64,000 bases of DNA from Amycolatopsis thailandensis (GTDB lineage Bacteria; Actinomycetota; Actinomycetes; Mycobacteriales; Pseudonocardiaceae): NCBI RefSeq assembly GCF_002234405.1, contig NZ_NMQT01000035.1:1-64000 (forward strand), in the 5' to 3' direction. Positions 1-7,990 of this stretch are shown here, one piece after another. The translations under genes were made by a program, and so were the position numbers. Every line of letters begins with the position of its first letter. Position 1 is the stretch's first letter. A model generated the notes under the pieces. It made no database searches. It was not told where the DNA came from and saw nothing but the letters and a program-made list of their open reading frames with translations.

Positions 1-39
1 GCCCCTCCGTGACCGTTGCCGTCTCTGGGGCGGCGGCAG

Positions 40-94
40 GTCCGTGAAGGCCTCCTTGCCTACTCTCAGGGTAGGGAAGGAGGCCTTCACGGAC
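40..94. repeat. Inverted repeat, 24-bp arms, 7-nt loop
   Basis: Arms 40-63 and 71-94 pair with a single mismatch around the loop TCTCAGG. The core word is GTGAAGGCCTCCTT. There is no T-tract on either side. It could be a factor-independent terminator or a dispersed intergenic palindrome; the sequence does not decide. Confidence 0.7.
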
Positions 95-146
95 ACCCGA
101 ACGCCCCTGTGGCCCCAGGAACACCAGTAGTCACAGCGGTGCCGCA

Positions 147-193
147 GTGATGGTCCCCTGCACCGCGCTAGATGCAATGAAAGGGACCATCAC
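147..193. repeat. Inverted repeat, 11-bp arms
   Basis: GTGATGGTCCC at 147-157 is the exact reverse complement of 183-193, separated by 25 nt. The gap contains TGCA on both sides that could extend the pairing. Its function is unknown. Confidence 0.5.
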
Positions 194-280
194 GTACCCG
201 CAAGGTGGGCGAGGGCGGCGGCAGGTCTTCGGTGCGGGTCGCCGGGAGTGGCAAGTGTCGTTCTATTGAGGTGTGCGCCC

Positions 281-321
281 AATGCGGCATTGGGGACGTT
301 GAGTGTCCCCAATGCCACATT
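281..321. repeat. Inverted repeat, 17-bp arms, 7-nt loop
   Basis: Arms 281-297 and 305-321 (core GCATTGGGGAC) pair with one mismatch around GTTGAGT. It is a different sequence from the two repeats just upstream, which argues for several palindrome families in this genome. Confidence 0.6.
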
Positions 322-440
322 CGGGGCGATCCGGGATCGGGAGGCTCGACGGCATGCCTCGAAGGAGACATTCCCAGCGCACGATGCGGCGAAAGCCCAT
401 TTCGCGGCAACGGCGCACAGTATAGGGCGTTATACGCTCG

Positions 441-753
441 TTAGGCCGTCCCGAGGAACTCCCCCACCACCGCCGCGAACTCCTCCGGCCTGACGGAGTG
501 CACCCGATGCCCCGCCCCCTCGACGGTCACCAGACGGCAGTCCGGGATCAGCCCCCGCATCCGTTCCAGAGATTCGAGCGTGACGTGACTCGACGACCAG
601 CCGCCGCACTCGTCCCGGCAGGTCGACGGCCAGGACACGGCGGTCCAGGCGGGACGCGAAATCGTCCCAGGTGCCGGATTTGCTGCCGAGGGCGTGCAGC
701 AGGACCACAGGCACGCCGGTCCGCAGGCCGGTCTCTCGAAAGGCGAGCGTCAC
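441..753 (-). pseudogene. Alpha/beta hydrolase remnant with large internal deletion
   Basis: The minus strand from 753 reads an alpha/beta-hydrolase N-terminus (VVLLHALGSKSGTWDDF, then VLAVDLPG). Near position 600 it changes frame and continues as a family C-terminus (ERMRGLIPDCRLVTVEGAGH, then PEEFAAVVGEFLGTA) to a stop at 441. The C-terminal GAGH histidine, the usual catalytic base, is present. The central 120 or so residues with the Ser nucleophile elbow are missing. The usual family length is about 250 residues; here roughly 90 remain. It follows the dehydrogenase gene on the same strand by 9 nt, so the two probably formed an operon before decay. I infer no activity. Confidence 0.8.
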
Positions 754-762
754 CCCGTCAGG

Positions 763-1770
763 TTAGGCCCGCAGGTGGGCCCGGTCCGGCGCGACGGCGT
801 GCTGCAGCGGCTGGCCGAGCACGAACCGCCGTAGTTCCCCCGCCACGAGCTCGCCCATCCGCGCGCGCTCGGCGCCCAGCGCGCCGGCGAGGTGCGGAGT
901 GAGCACGACGTTCGGCAGCGTGTACAGCGGCGAGTCCGGCGCGGGCGGTTCGGGCCAGGTGACGTCCAGGATCGCCGTCAGGTCGGGCCGCTCGCCCAGC
1001 ACGGGAATGACCGACGGCTCGTCGACGACGGCGCCGCGAGCGGTGTTGATCAGTGTCGCGCCGATGCCCATCCTGGCCACCAGCCCCCCGTTCACCAGCC
1101 CCTCGGTCTCCGGGAGCAGCGGCGCGTGCAGGCTGACCACCGGGCAGGTGGCGAACAGTTCGTCCAGGCCGACCAGCCGCACACCGAGCTCGGCGGCGCG
1201 CGCCGAGTCGACGACGGGATCACTCGCCAGGACTTCCACGTCGAAACCGCGCAAATGCGACGCGACGAGAGCACCGATCTCGCCGAGACCGAGCAGGCCG
1301 ACCCGGGAGCGATACGCCCCGGCGACCCTCGGGTCCGGCGGGTACGCCTTCCGCTCCCGGATCTCGCGGGAGATCCGGTGCACCTGCTTGAGTCCTAAGA
1401 GGACCTGGGCCAGGGTGAACTCGGCGACCGGGACGGCGTTCGCGGCCGCGGCGGACACGATCGGGAGCTCGCGCGCCCAGAACTCGGGCGTGGTCAGCGG
1501 CCGGACCGAACCGGCGGCGACGAGCACGGCGCGCAGGTCCGTCGCGTGTCCCAAGAGGACGGAGTCCAGCACCGGGGCACCCCAGCCCGACAGCAGGATT
1601 TCGACGCCTTCCAGGGCCGCCGGATCCTCCGCCAGCCGCTCTCGGGTGAGCGGCTCCCGCAGGTCCACCAGCGTTCCGATCTCCTTCAGCACCGCCTCGG
1701 GGTACACGTCGTCGCGGCGGCGTTCCTCCATCACGAGAAGCGCTGTCGGGCGGTGTTGCAGCTCGGTCAT
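763..1770 (-). CDS. D-2-hydroxyacid dehydrogenase family protein
   Basis: This 335-residue protein is an NAD(P)-dependent oxidoreductase of the D-isomer 2-hydroxyacid dehydrogenase family, which interconverts 2-hydroxy acids and 2-keto acids. The Rossmann motif GLGEIG lies at about residues 161-166. The family's conserved NTARG (substrate Arg) and LTPHLAG (catalytic His) are visible further on. The start at 1770 is preceded by GGAGGTAGGG, a strong ribosome binding site, whereas an upstream in-frame start lacks one. The gene is divergent from the sugar ABC operon and leads into the hydrolase remnant. Substrate cannot be told from sequence. Confidence 0.88.
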   Translation of the reverse strand: MTELQHRPTALLVMEERRRDDVYPEAVLKEIGTLVDLREPLTRERLAEDPAALEGVEILLSGWGAPVLDSVLLGHATDLRAVLVAAGSVRPLTTPEFWARELPIVSAAAANAVPVAEFTLAQVLLGLKQVHRISREIRERKAYPPDPRVAGAYRSRVGLLGLGEIGALVASHLRGFDVEVLASDPVVDSARAAELGVRLVGLDELFATCPVVSLHAPLLPETEGLVNGGLVARMGIGATLINTARGAVVDEPSVIPVLGERPDLTAILDVTWPEPPAPDSPLYTLPNVVLTPHLAGALGAERARMGELVAGELRRFVLGQPLQHAVAPDRAHLRA

Positions 1771-1891
1771 CCCTACCTCCGCCGGCGACCATACATCGGA
1801 TGCCTGACCCGGTCCACGGACGGCCAGTCCCATACAGAGGCAAACCCTGCCGATTGAAATTCGTAATCATCGGACCATTGACCGGGCACCG

Positions 1892-1905
1892 GGAAAGCGC
1901 TTACC
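1892..1905. promoter_or_regulatory. Probable LacI-family operator
   Basis: GGAAAGCGCTTACC is a near-perfect palindrome centred on CG, with the AAGCGCTT core typical of LacI/CcpA-type regulators. It lies 47 nt before the start of the sugar-binding protein gene, where a repressor would block the promoter. The LacI gene at 7991-9028, inside the same operon, is the natural candidate to bind it. Confidence 0.6.
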
Positions 1906-1951
1906 GTCCCTCCGGAGTAGACAGCGTGGTCCACAGTGAACAGGAGAAGCG

Positions 1952-3280
1952 ATGCGGAAAACGCGGTGGATCGGCGTGGGACTCACGGTCTCAGCGCTGG
2001 TCCTTTCGGGCTGCTCGGCAGGCCCCGCCGGAACGAACGTCGCGCAGGACACCAAGGCACCCTTGGAACTGTGGACCCGGACGACTCCCGGCGGCGCGGG
2101 CGAGCAGGCCACCAAACGGCTCGCGGAGGCCTTCGAGAAGGCCACGGGATTCAAGGTGCAGGTCACCGCGATCTTCGACGACTTCGAGACGAAGCTGGCC
2201 CAGCGCGCCGCCCAGCGCGACCTGCCGGACATCGTGATGAACGACGTCACCCAGGTCGGAACGCTGAAGAGCCAGGGTCTCGTGCGTGAGATCGAACAGG
2301 GCAAGATCAAGCACGCCTCGGAGCTCACCGAGCAGGCGCTGAAGTCGAACCAGACCCCGGACGGCAAGCTGTACGGCCTGCCCTACAGCGCGCAGGCCTC
2401 GGCGCTGCTGATCCGCAAGGACTGGCGCGAGAAGCTCGGCAAGAGCGTCCCGCAGAGCTGGGCCGAACTGGCGGATCTCGCCAAGGCCTTCACCACCGGC
2501 GACCCGGACGGCAACGGGAAGAACGACACCGCGGGGCTGACCGCGACGCTGTCGACCAAGCGGGGCTACGCCTCCTGGTACTTCTCCAACTTCTTGTGGG
2601 CCGCCGGCGGCGACTTCATCACCGAAGCCGGTGGTGGCAAGTACAAGCCGTCGATGAGCACGCCCGAATCCGTCGCCGCGACGCAGTGGTTCCGCGACCT
2701 CGGCTGCAAGGACAACGTGATCCAGCCCGGTTCGGTCACCATGCCGACCCCGGCGACCAACGAGACCTTCGAAGCGGGCAAGGCCGGGATGTACGTCGTC
2801 GGCCCGTACCTGTTGCCGCGCTTCGACAAGTCGCTCGGCAAGGACAAGTACGAGGTCGTCCCGATGCCGAAGGGCGCCAAGAACTCCGACGTCCTGGCCG
2901 AGGGCCTGTCGATCTACATGATGGCCGGTTCGCCGAACCAGGCCGGGCAGGACGCCTTCGGTGACTTCGCGATCTCGGCCGACGGCCAGAAGATCGGCAT
3001 GGAGGGCGAATCGGCCTTCATCGTGCAGCTCCCGGTGAACAAGAACGTCGACATCAGCCAGGTCCGCCCGGACCCGCGCTGGAAGACCTACGCCGAGATC
3101 TACGCCAAGTCCGGCCACTACGCGCCGTCCATCCCGAACTGGACGCCGGTCCGCCAGGACACCGCCGACACCGTCAGCGCGCTCGTCGCCGACTGCAAGC
3201 TCGACCTCAAGACGGAACTGGCCAAACTCGACACGAAGCTCACCGCGACCTTGCAGCAACAGGGGATCAGCGCGTCATGA
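1952..3280 (+). CDS. ABC transporter sugar-binding lipoprotein
   Basis: This 442-residue extracellular solute-binding protein (family 1, maltose/multiple-sugar type) begins with a lipoprotein signal ending in LSGC, with the lipidated Cys at residue 21. It is expected to be anchored outside the membrane and to deliver an oligosaccharide to the two permeases that follow. AGGAGAAGCG precedes the ATG. The gene is first in an operon with ATGA overlaps to the permeases. The adjacent fucosidase and PL6 lyase suggest a fucose- or uronate-containing ligand, which is inference. Confidence 0.92.
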   Translation: MRKTRWIGVGLTVSALVLSGCSAGPAGTNVAQDTKAPLELWTRTTPGGAGEQATKRLAEAFEKATGFKVQVTAIFDDFETKLAQRAAQRDLPDIVMNDVTQVGTLKSQGLVREIEQGKIKHASELTEQALKSNQTPDGKLYGLPYSAQASALLIRKDWREKLGKSVPQSWAELADLAKAFTTGDPDGNGKNDTAGLTATLSTKRGYASWYFSNFLWAAGGDFITEAGGGKYKPSMSTPESVAATQWFRDLGCKDNVIQPGSVTMPTPATNETFEAGKAGMYVVGPYLLPRFDKSLGKDKYEVVPMPKGAKNSDVLAEGLSIYMMAGSPNQAGQDAFGDFAISADGQKIGMEGESAFIVQLPVNKNVDISQVRPDPRWKTYAEIYAKSGHYAPSIPNWTPVRQDTADTVSALVADCKLDLKTELAKLDTKLTATLQQQGISAS

Positions 3281-4233
3281 CCGTAGATCACGCCAAGCCG
3301 GCGGCCGTCGGCGCGGACCGTCCCGCCGTGAAGCGGACGCCCGCGCCGAAGGCCCGCAGGCGCAGCGACCGCGACGGGAAGTGGTGGACGCCGTGGCTGT
3401 TCCTGGCCCCCGCCCTGATCCTGTTCGTGTACTTCAAGTTCATCCCGATGATCACCGCGGTGACGATGTCCTTTCAGGACGTCCAGCCGTACCTGGGCAA
3501 CCAGTGGGTCGGCGGGGAGAACTACAGCACCGTCCTCGGTGACGAGGCGTTCCACTCCGCGATCTGGCACACCGTCGTGATCGCGATCGGCCAGACGGCG
3601 GGGTCGATGGTCATCGGCCTCGCGCTCGCCCTGCTGATGGAGGGCCAGAGCAAGCGGCTGAAGTTCCTGCGGTCGGCGGCGTTCCTGCCGGTGGTCGTGC
3701 CGATCGCGGTGGTCGCCGAACTCTGGCGGATCATGTACCACCCGACCGAGGACGGGATGCTGAACTCCATCCTCGGCCTGGTCGGGCTGGGACCGTCGGG
3801 CTTCATCAACGATCCCGACACGTCGATGGTCTCGGTCATCATCACCGGCATCTGGCGCGGCGCGCCGTACGACATGATGATCTTCCTCGCGGGTCTCGCC
3901 GGGATCGACCGCGGGCTCTACGAAGCGGCCACTGTGGACGGTGCCTCGCGCTGGCGCAAGATCCTCCACGTGACGCTGCCGGGCCTGCGGTCGGTGTTCT
4001 CGATCCTGTTCGTCCTCGCGGCGATCCGCGGCCTGCGGGTGTTCACCGAGGTGTTCCTGCTGACCAACGGCGGGCCGAACGGCTCCACGGAAGTCGCGAT
4101 GACCCTGATCTACAAACTCGGACTGGAACAGAACCGGCTGGGCGTCGGCGCGGCGGGAGCGGTCCTGCTGTTCCTCGCGACGCTCGTGCTGACCCTGTTC
4201 GTCCAGGTGCTCCGACGGAGGCGAGACGCATGA
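3277..4233 (+). CDS. Sugar ABC transporter permease (MalF-like)
   Basis: This 318-residue integral membrane protein has about six hydrophobic segments after a charged N-terminal tail. The EAA loop reads EAATVDGASRWRKILHVTLP, the contact site for the ATPase subunit in binding-protein-dependent sugar importers. Its ATG overlaps the stop of the binding-protein gene by 4 nt, and its own stop overlaps the next permease in the same way. No ATPase gene follows in the operon. In actinobacteria such importers commonly share a general ATPase (MsiK) encoded elsewhere. Confidence 0.92.
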   Translation: MTVDHAKPAAVGADRPAVKRTPAPKARRRSDRDGKWWTPWLFLAPALILFVYFKFIPMITAVTMSFQDVQPYLGNQWVGGENYSTVLGDEAFHSAIWHTVVIAIGQTAGSMVIGLALALLMEGQSKRLKFLRSAAFLPVVVPIAVVAELWRIMYHPTEDGMLNSILGLVGLGPSGFINDPDTSMVSVIITGIWRGAPYDMMIFLAGLAGIDRGLYEAATVDGASRWRKILHVTLPGLRSVFSILFVLAAIRGLRVFTEVFLLTNGGPNGSTEVAMTLIYKLGLEQNRLGVGAAGAVLLFLATLVLTLFVQVLRRRRDA

Positions 4234-5096
4234 CCGCGGCCAACGATTCGGCGCTCGGCCTCGACGCCGTCAAGTCGCCGGGCGGACGGATCCTTAAGTA
4301 CGCCGTGTACGCCCTGCTGCTGGTGGTGTTCGCCGGCCCGTTGCTGGCGCTACTGGTCAGCGCGTTCAGCGACGTGTCCGACCCGACGGCGCTGAGCGTC
4401 GTCCCGTCGAGCCCCACCCTGGACAACTTCGGCATCGCGTTCGGCCACGGCGTCGGGCTGTACCTGCTGAACTCGTTCCTGGTGGTCGGTTTCGGCCTGC
4501 TGCTGCAGGTCGTCATCTCGGTGCTCGCCGGATATGCCTTGGCACGCAAGAAGTTCCGCTTCATGACCTTCGTGCTGGTCGCGATCCTGGCGACGCTGAT
4601 GCTGCCGGAGGAGATCCTCGCGATCCCGCTGTCGCTGATCCTGTCCGACCTTCCCGTGGTGCACATCAACCTGATCGGCAGCCTGGCCGGGATGATCGTG
4701 CCACTCGGCGCGTGGGCCTTCTCGATCCTGGTGATGACCGAGTTCATGAAGGACGTGCCCCGCGAGCTCGAAGAGGCCGCGCGCATCGACGGCGCGGGCG
4801 ACCTGCGGATCTTCGCGCAGATCATCCTGCCGATGTGCAAGCCCGCGCTCGGCGTGATCGGTGTCTTCGGCTTCACGATGATCTGGGACCAGTACCTGCT
4901 GCCGATGCTGGTCTCGTCCGACGCCTCGACGTACACGTTGCCGCTGGCCCTGCGCACCCTGCGCATCGACGCGGACGTGACGCCCGGCGTGATCATGGCG
5001 GCGTCGTTGCTGGCGCTGCTGCCCTCGGTCGCCGCGTTCCTGTTCTTCCAGCGTTCGTTCGTCCGCGGCCTCGCCTCGGGCGCGCTCAAGGGCTGA
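4230..5096 (+). CDS. Sugar ABC transporter permease (MalG-like)
   Basis: This 288-residue second permease subunit has six predicted membrane segments. Its EAA motif reads EEAARIDGAGDLRIFAQIIL. It pairs with the preceding MalF-type subunit in the import channel. The ATG overlaps the upstream stop codon, so the two are probably translationally coupled. The gap to the fucosidase gene is 27 nt. Confidence 0.92.
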   Translation: MTAANDSALGLDAVKSPGGRILKYAVYALLLVVFAGPLLALLVSAFSDVSDPTALSVVPSSPTLDNFGIAFGHGVGLYLLNSFLVVGFGLLLQVVISVLAGYALARKKFRFMTFVLVAILATLMLPEEILAIPLSLILSDLPVVHINLIGSLAGMIVPLGAWAFSILVMTEFMKDVPRELEEAARIDGAGDLRIFAQIILPMCKPALGVIGVFGFTMIWDQYLLPMLVSSDASTYTLPLALRTLRIDADVTPGVIMAASLLALLPSVAAFLFFQRSFVRGLASGALKG

Positions 5097-5123
5097 CCCA
5101 CAAACTCGAGGAGCGATCCTGCA

Positions 5124-6422
5124 GTGAGTTCCACCGCCTGGTTCACCCACGACCGGCTCGGGATGTTCGTCCACTGGGGACTGTATTCCCTGGCCGCCCG
5201 TCACGAATGGGTGCAGAACCGCGAAAAGCTGACCGACGAGCAGTACCGGGTCTACTTCGACCACTTCGAACCGGACAAGTACGACCCGCGTTCGTGGGCT
5301 TGCGCGGCGAAGGACGCGGGCATGACCTACGTCGTGCTCACCACCAAGCACCACGACGGTTTCTGCTTGTGGGACAGCGATCTCACCGACTTCAAGGTGA
5401 CGAACACCCCGTACGGCGAGGATCTGCTCGAACCGTTCGTCGACGCGTGCCGCGAAGAGGGCTTGAAGGTCGGCTTCTATCACTCGCTGATCGACTGGCA
5501 CCACCCCGCGTTCCCCGTCGACGGCACCCATCCCCGCCGTGACGACCAGGAGTACATCGCGGCTCACCAGTACGCCGACATCGCCGAGTACCAGCTCTAC
5601 CTGCACGGCCAGGTCCGTGAACTGCTCACCCGCTTCGGCAAGATCGACTACCTGTTCTTCGACTTCTCCTACCAGGGCCGCAAGGAATGGTGGGGCGGCA
5701 AGGGGCCGGACGACTGGGACTCCCCCGGCCTGCTCGCGCTGGTCCGCGAACTCCAGCCCGGCATCCTGGTCAACGACCGCACCGGCATCCCCGGCGACTT
5801 CATCACCCCGGAGCAGTACCAGCCGTCCGGGCCGATGACCCGCGACGGCGTCCCCGTGGTGTGGGAGGCGTGCCAGACCCTCAACGGCAGCTGGGGTTAC
5901 GACCGTGACAACCTCGACTACAAGAGCCCCGAACTGCTCATCCGGATGCTCGTCGACGGCGTGTCCAAGGACGGGAACCTGCTGCTCAACGTCGGGCCGA
6001 ACGGCCGGGGCGAGATCGATCCGCGGGCGCACGAGGTGCTCGCCGAACTCGGCCGCTGGATGGACCGGCACGAACGGTCCATCCGCGGTTGCGGCCCCGC
6101 CGAGTTCACCGCACCCGCCGACGGACGCTACACCCAGCGTGAAGACCGGCTCTACCTGCACCTCTTCAGCTGGCCGATGAACCACGTCCACCTGCCCGGT
6201 CTCGCCGGACGGGTGCGCTACGCCCAGTTGCTCGACGACGCCTCGGAAATCCGGGTGGTGCACACGGAGCCCGGGCAGACCGCGCAGAACACCCAGATGG
6301 GCGGGCAGCCGGAAGGCACGCTCACCCTCAAGCTCCCGATCCGGAAACCGGACACCCCGGTCCCGGTGATCGAGCTGTTCCTCACCAGCCCCGCCGCCGC
6401 GGAAACCCTCCCCACCGATTGA
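5124..6422 (+). CDS. Alpha-L-fucosidase, glycoside hydrolase family 29
   Basis: This 432-residue cytoplasmic enzyme has the GH29 signature blocks: RLGMFVHWGLYS near the N-terminus, TTKHHDGFCLWDS at about 74-86, and DYLFFDFSY with the likely nucleophile Asp180. It should release L-fucose by a retaining mechanism. There is no signal peptide, so it probably acts on imported fucosyl-oligosaccharides. The start is GTG with GAGGAGCG upstream. The catalytic domain is followed only by a short C-terminal beta region and no carbohydrate-binding module. Confidence 0.9.
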   Translation: MSSTAWFTHDRLGMFVHWGLYSLAARHEWVQNREKLTDEQYRVYFDHFEPDKYDPRSWACAAKDAGMTYVVLTTKHHDGFCLWDSDLTDFKVTNTPYGEDLLEPFVDACREEGLKVGFYHSLIDWHHPAFPVDGTHPRRDDQEYIAAHQYADIAEYQLYLHGQVRELLTRFGKIDYLFFDFSYQGRKEWWGGKGPDDWDSPGLLALVRELQPGILVNDRTGIPGDFITPEQYQPSGPMTRDGVPVVWEACQTLNGSWGYDRDNLDYKSPELLIRMLVDGVSKDGNLLLNVGPNGRGEIDPRAHEVLAELGRWMDRHERSIRGCGPAEFTAPADGRYTQREDRLYLHLFSWPMNHVHLPGLAGRVRYAQLLDDASEIRVVHTEPGQTAQNTQMGGQPEGTLTLKLPIRKPDTPVPVIELFLTSPAAAETLPTD

Positions 6423-6435
6423 GCACGGAGGCATC

Positions 6436-7878
6436 ATGGATCGCAGAAGGTTCCTCACCGGCGCCACTCTCGGCGCCGCGCTGGTCACCGTTCCCTGGGT
6501 CACCGCCGGAACGGCGTCGGCCAAGCCGAACGGTCTGTGCGCGCTGAACGTCAGCTCGCTGACCGAACTGCAGAACGCCATCAATTCGGCGGCCGCGGGC
6601 GCGGTCATCACCGTGAACAACGGCACCTACACCGTGCCGACGGGCAAGCCGATCAGCATCAAGGGCAAGCGCGGCACCAAGGACCAGCCGATCACCATCG
6701 TCGCCCAGTCCACCGGCGGGGTGACCCTGAACGGTGAGCAGAGCTTCGTCTTCGACGACTCCACCGGTGTCACGATCAGCGGGTTCAATCTCCGGCAGAG
6801 CACCACGCTGGAGATCCCGCCGAACTGTTCCCGGATCCGCCTGACCCGCAACGATCTCCAGTTCGCCGACATCACGGACCTGCACTGGGTGATGGTCCGC
6901 GCCGACTACAGCAAGATCGACCGCAACCACTTCCACCACAAGACCACGCTCGGCGTCATGCTCTGCATCGAGGGCGCGGACGAAGACAAGATGGCGGTGG
7001 GCGTCCACGTCCTGCGGAACTACTTCTCCGACCACACCTTCGCCGGGGACAACGGCGGCGAGCCGATCCGGCTCGGCGTCAGCCCGCGCGCGCTGAGCAC
7101 CGCCGGCGCCACGGTGGAGTACAACCTGTTCGAACGCGCGAACGGCGACCCGGAGGCGATCTCGGTCAAGTCGTCGGGCAACTTCATCCGCAACAACACC
7201 ATCCGGAACAGCCTGGGCGGCATCGTGCTGCGCCACGGGAACAAGACCGTCGTCGAATCCAACTTCATCCTCGGCGGCAAGGAAGGCATCCGGATCTACG
7301 GCAACGACCACAAGATCCTCAACAACTACGTCGCCGGGCTGTCCAGCAACGCGCTGGTCCTCGGCAGCGGCTCCGTCCGGGACCACTTCCCGGGTGAATC
7401 GAAGGAATCGCGGCGCGGCAACGACGCGGCGGACCGCGTGCTCATCGCGCACAACACGCTGCTGAACAACAGCAGCACGCTCTCCGGCGAGACCAAGCGG
7501 ACGATCGAACCGCGCGACTGCACGATCTCGGACAACCTCTTCGTCGGCGGCAACGGCGAACTGGTCGCGATGAGCACCACGGGCAACTTCACGTGGTCCG
7601 GGAACATCCTGTGGGGTTCGGCCGGGAACGGGAACATCCCGGCCGGCACCTTCCAGCGGGTCGACCCGAAGCTCGTGCAGGGCACCGACGGCGTCTCGCG
7701 GCTCGCCGCGGGCAGCCCCGCGATCGACGCGGCGACCCTGTCGCCCGCACCGGTCACGCTGGACATCGACGGTCAGTCCCGCGGCAGCAGCCGTGACGTC
7801 GGCGCCGACGAGTACTCGACGGCCGCCATCGCGAACCGGCCGCTCACCACCGCGGACGTCGGCCCCGGCGCGGCGTAG
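6436..7878 (+). CDS. Secreted PL6-family polysaccharide lyase
   Basis: This 480-residue right-handed parallel beta-helix protein has a Tat signal (MDRRRFLTGA, cleavage near TASA). It matches polysaccharide lyase family 6 (chondroitinase B, alginate lyase). The sequence D238-P-E240-A-I-S-V-K245 fits the calcium ligands and catalytic Lys of chondroitinase B, and L-R266-H267-G fits its Arg-His pair. The enzyme would cleave uronic-acid polysaccharide outside the cell by beta-elimination and feed the importer upstream. It is encoded 13 nt after the fucosidase gene. Substrate is uncertain: a fucosylated uronan is a reasonable guess. Confidence 0.87.
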   Translation: MDRRRFLTGATLGAALVTVPWVTAGTASAKPNGLCALNVSSLTELQNAINSAAAGAVITVNNGTYTVPTGKPISIKGKRGTKDQPITIVAQSTGGVTLNGEQSFVFDDSTGVTISGFNLRQSTTLEIPPNCSRIRLTRNDLQFADITDLHWVMVRADYSKIDRNHFHHKTTLGVMLCIEGADEDKMAVGVHVLRNYFSDHTFAGDNGGEPIRLGVSPRALSTAGATVEYNLFERANGDPEAISVKSSGNFIRNNTIRNSLGGIVLRHGNKTVVESNFILGGKEGIRIYGNDHKILNNYVAGLSSNALVLGSGSVRDHFPGESKESRRGNDAADRVLIAHNTLLNNSSTLSGETKRTIEPRDCTISDNLFVGGNGELVAMSTTGNFTWSGNILWGSAGNGNIPAGTFQRVDPKLVQGTDGVSRLAAGSPAIDAATLSPAPVTLDIDGQSRGSSRDVGADEYSTAAIANRPLTTADVGPGAA

Positions 7879-7883
7879 CCAGG

Positions 7884-7924
7884 CGGTCGACAACCAGGCG
7901 GTCGACAACCCGGCTGTCGACAAC
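7884..7924. repeat. Three short direct repeats
   Basis: The word GCGGTCGACAAC occurs twice, followed by a third variant copy GCTGTCGACAAC, with a period of about 15 nt, just after the lyase stop. Read as codons it would give repeated V-D-N, but it lies between genes. Function unknown; expansion of a spacer is the simplest explanation. Confidence 0.5.
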
Positions 7925-7930
7925 AGAGCC

Positions 7931-7968
7931 GGGCTCACGCCGGCGTCAGCCCACGCCGGCGTGAGCCC
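7931..7968 (+). terminator. Perfect 16-bp stem-loop between the lyase and lacI genes
   Basis: GGGCTCACGCCGGCGT (7931-7946) pairs perfectly with 7953-7968 around the loop CAGCCC. There is no T-tract. The ribosome binding site AGGAGGAACC of the downstream regulator begins 13 nt later. It may partially terminate or process the operon mRNA, so that the regulator is made at a lower level than the enzymes. Confidence 0.55.
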
Positions 7969-7990
7969 ACCGCACCACCGAGGAGGAACC

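Larger units (their letters stand above)
1..440. other. Gene-free region with three different inverted repeats
   Basis: No reading frame here has a convincing start, protein character or codon pattern. The stretch holds three unrelated inverted repeats, listed separately, and otherwise nothing I can assign. It lies beyond the 3' end of the decayed hydrolase gene on the minus strand, so the repeats may act as terminators or be members of genome-wide palindrome families. Confidence 0.6.

Noticed and set aside
3277-5096. Missing ABC ATPase as evidence of gene loss
   Set aside because: Actinobacterial sugar importers commonly lack a local ATPase and share MsiK, so the absence is normal.
4350-6626. 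Long minus-strand reading frame opposite the permease, fucosidase and lyase genes
   Set aside because: It is a GC-rich antisense frame: the plus strand holds clear family proteins, and the antisense product is low-complexity with no domain.
7793-7990. Longer N-terminus for the LacI regulator from 7793
   Set aside because: It would run through the lyase 3' end and spacer repeats; the ATG at 7991 has an excellent binding site and the standard family N-terminus.
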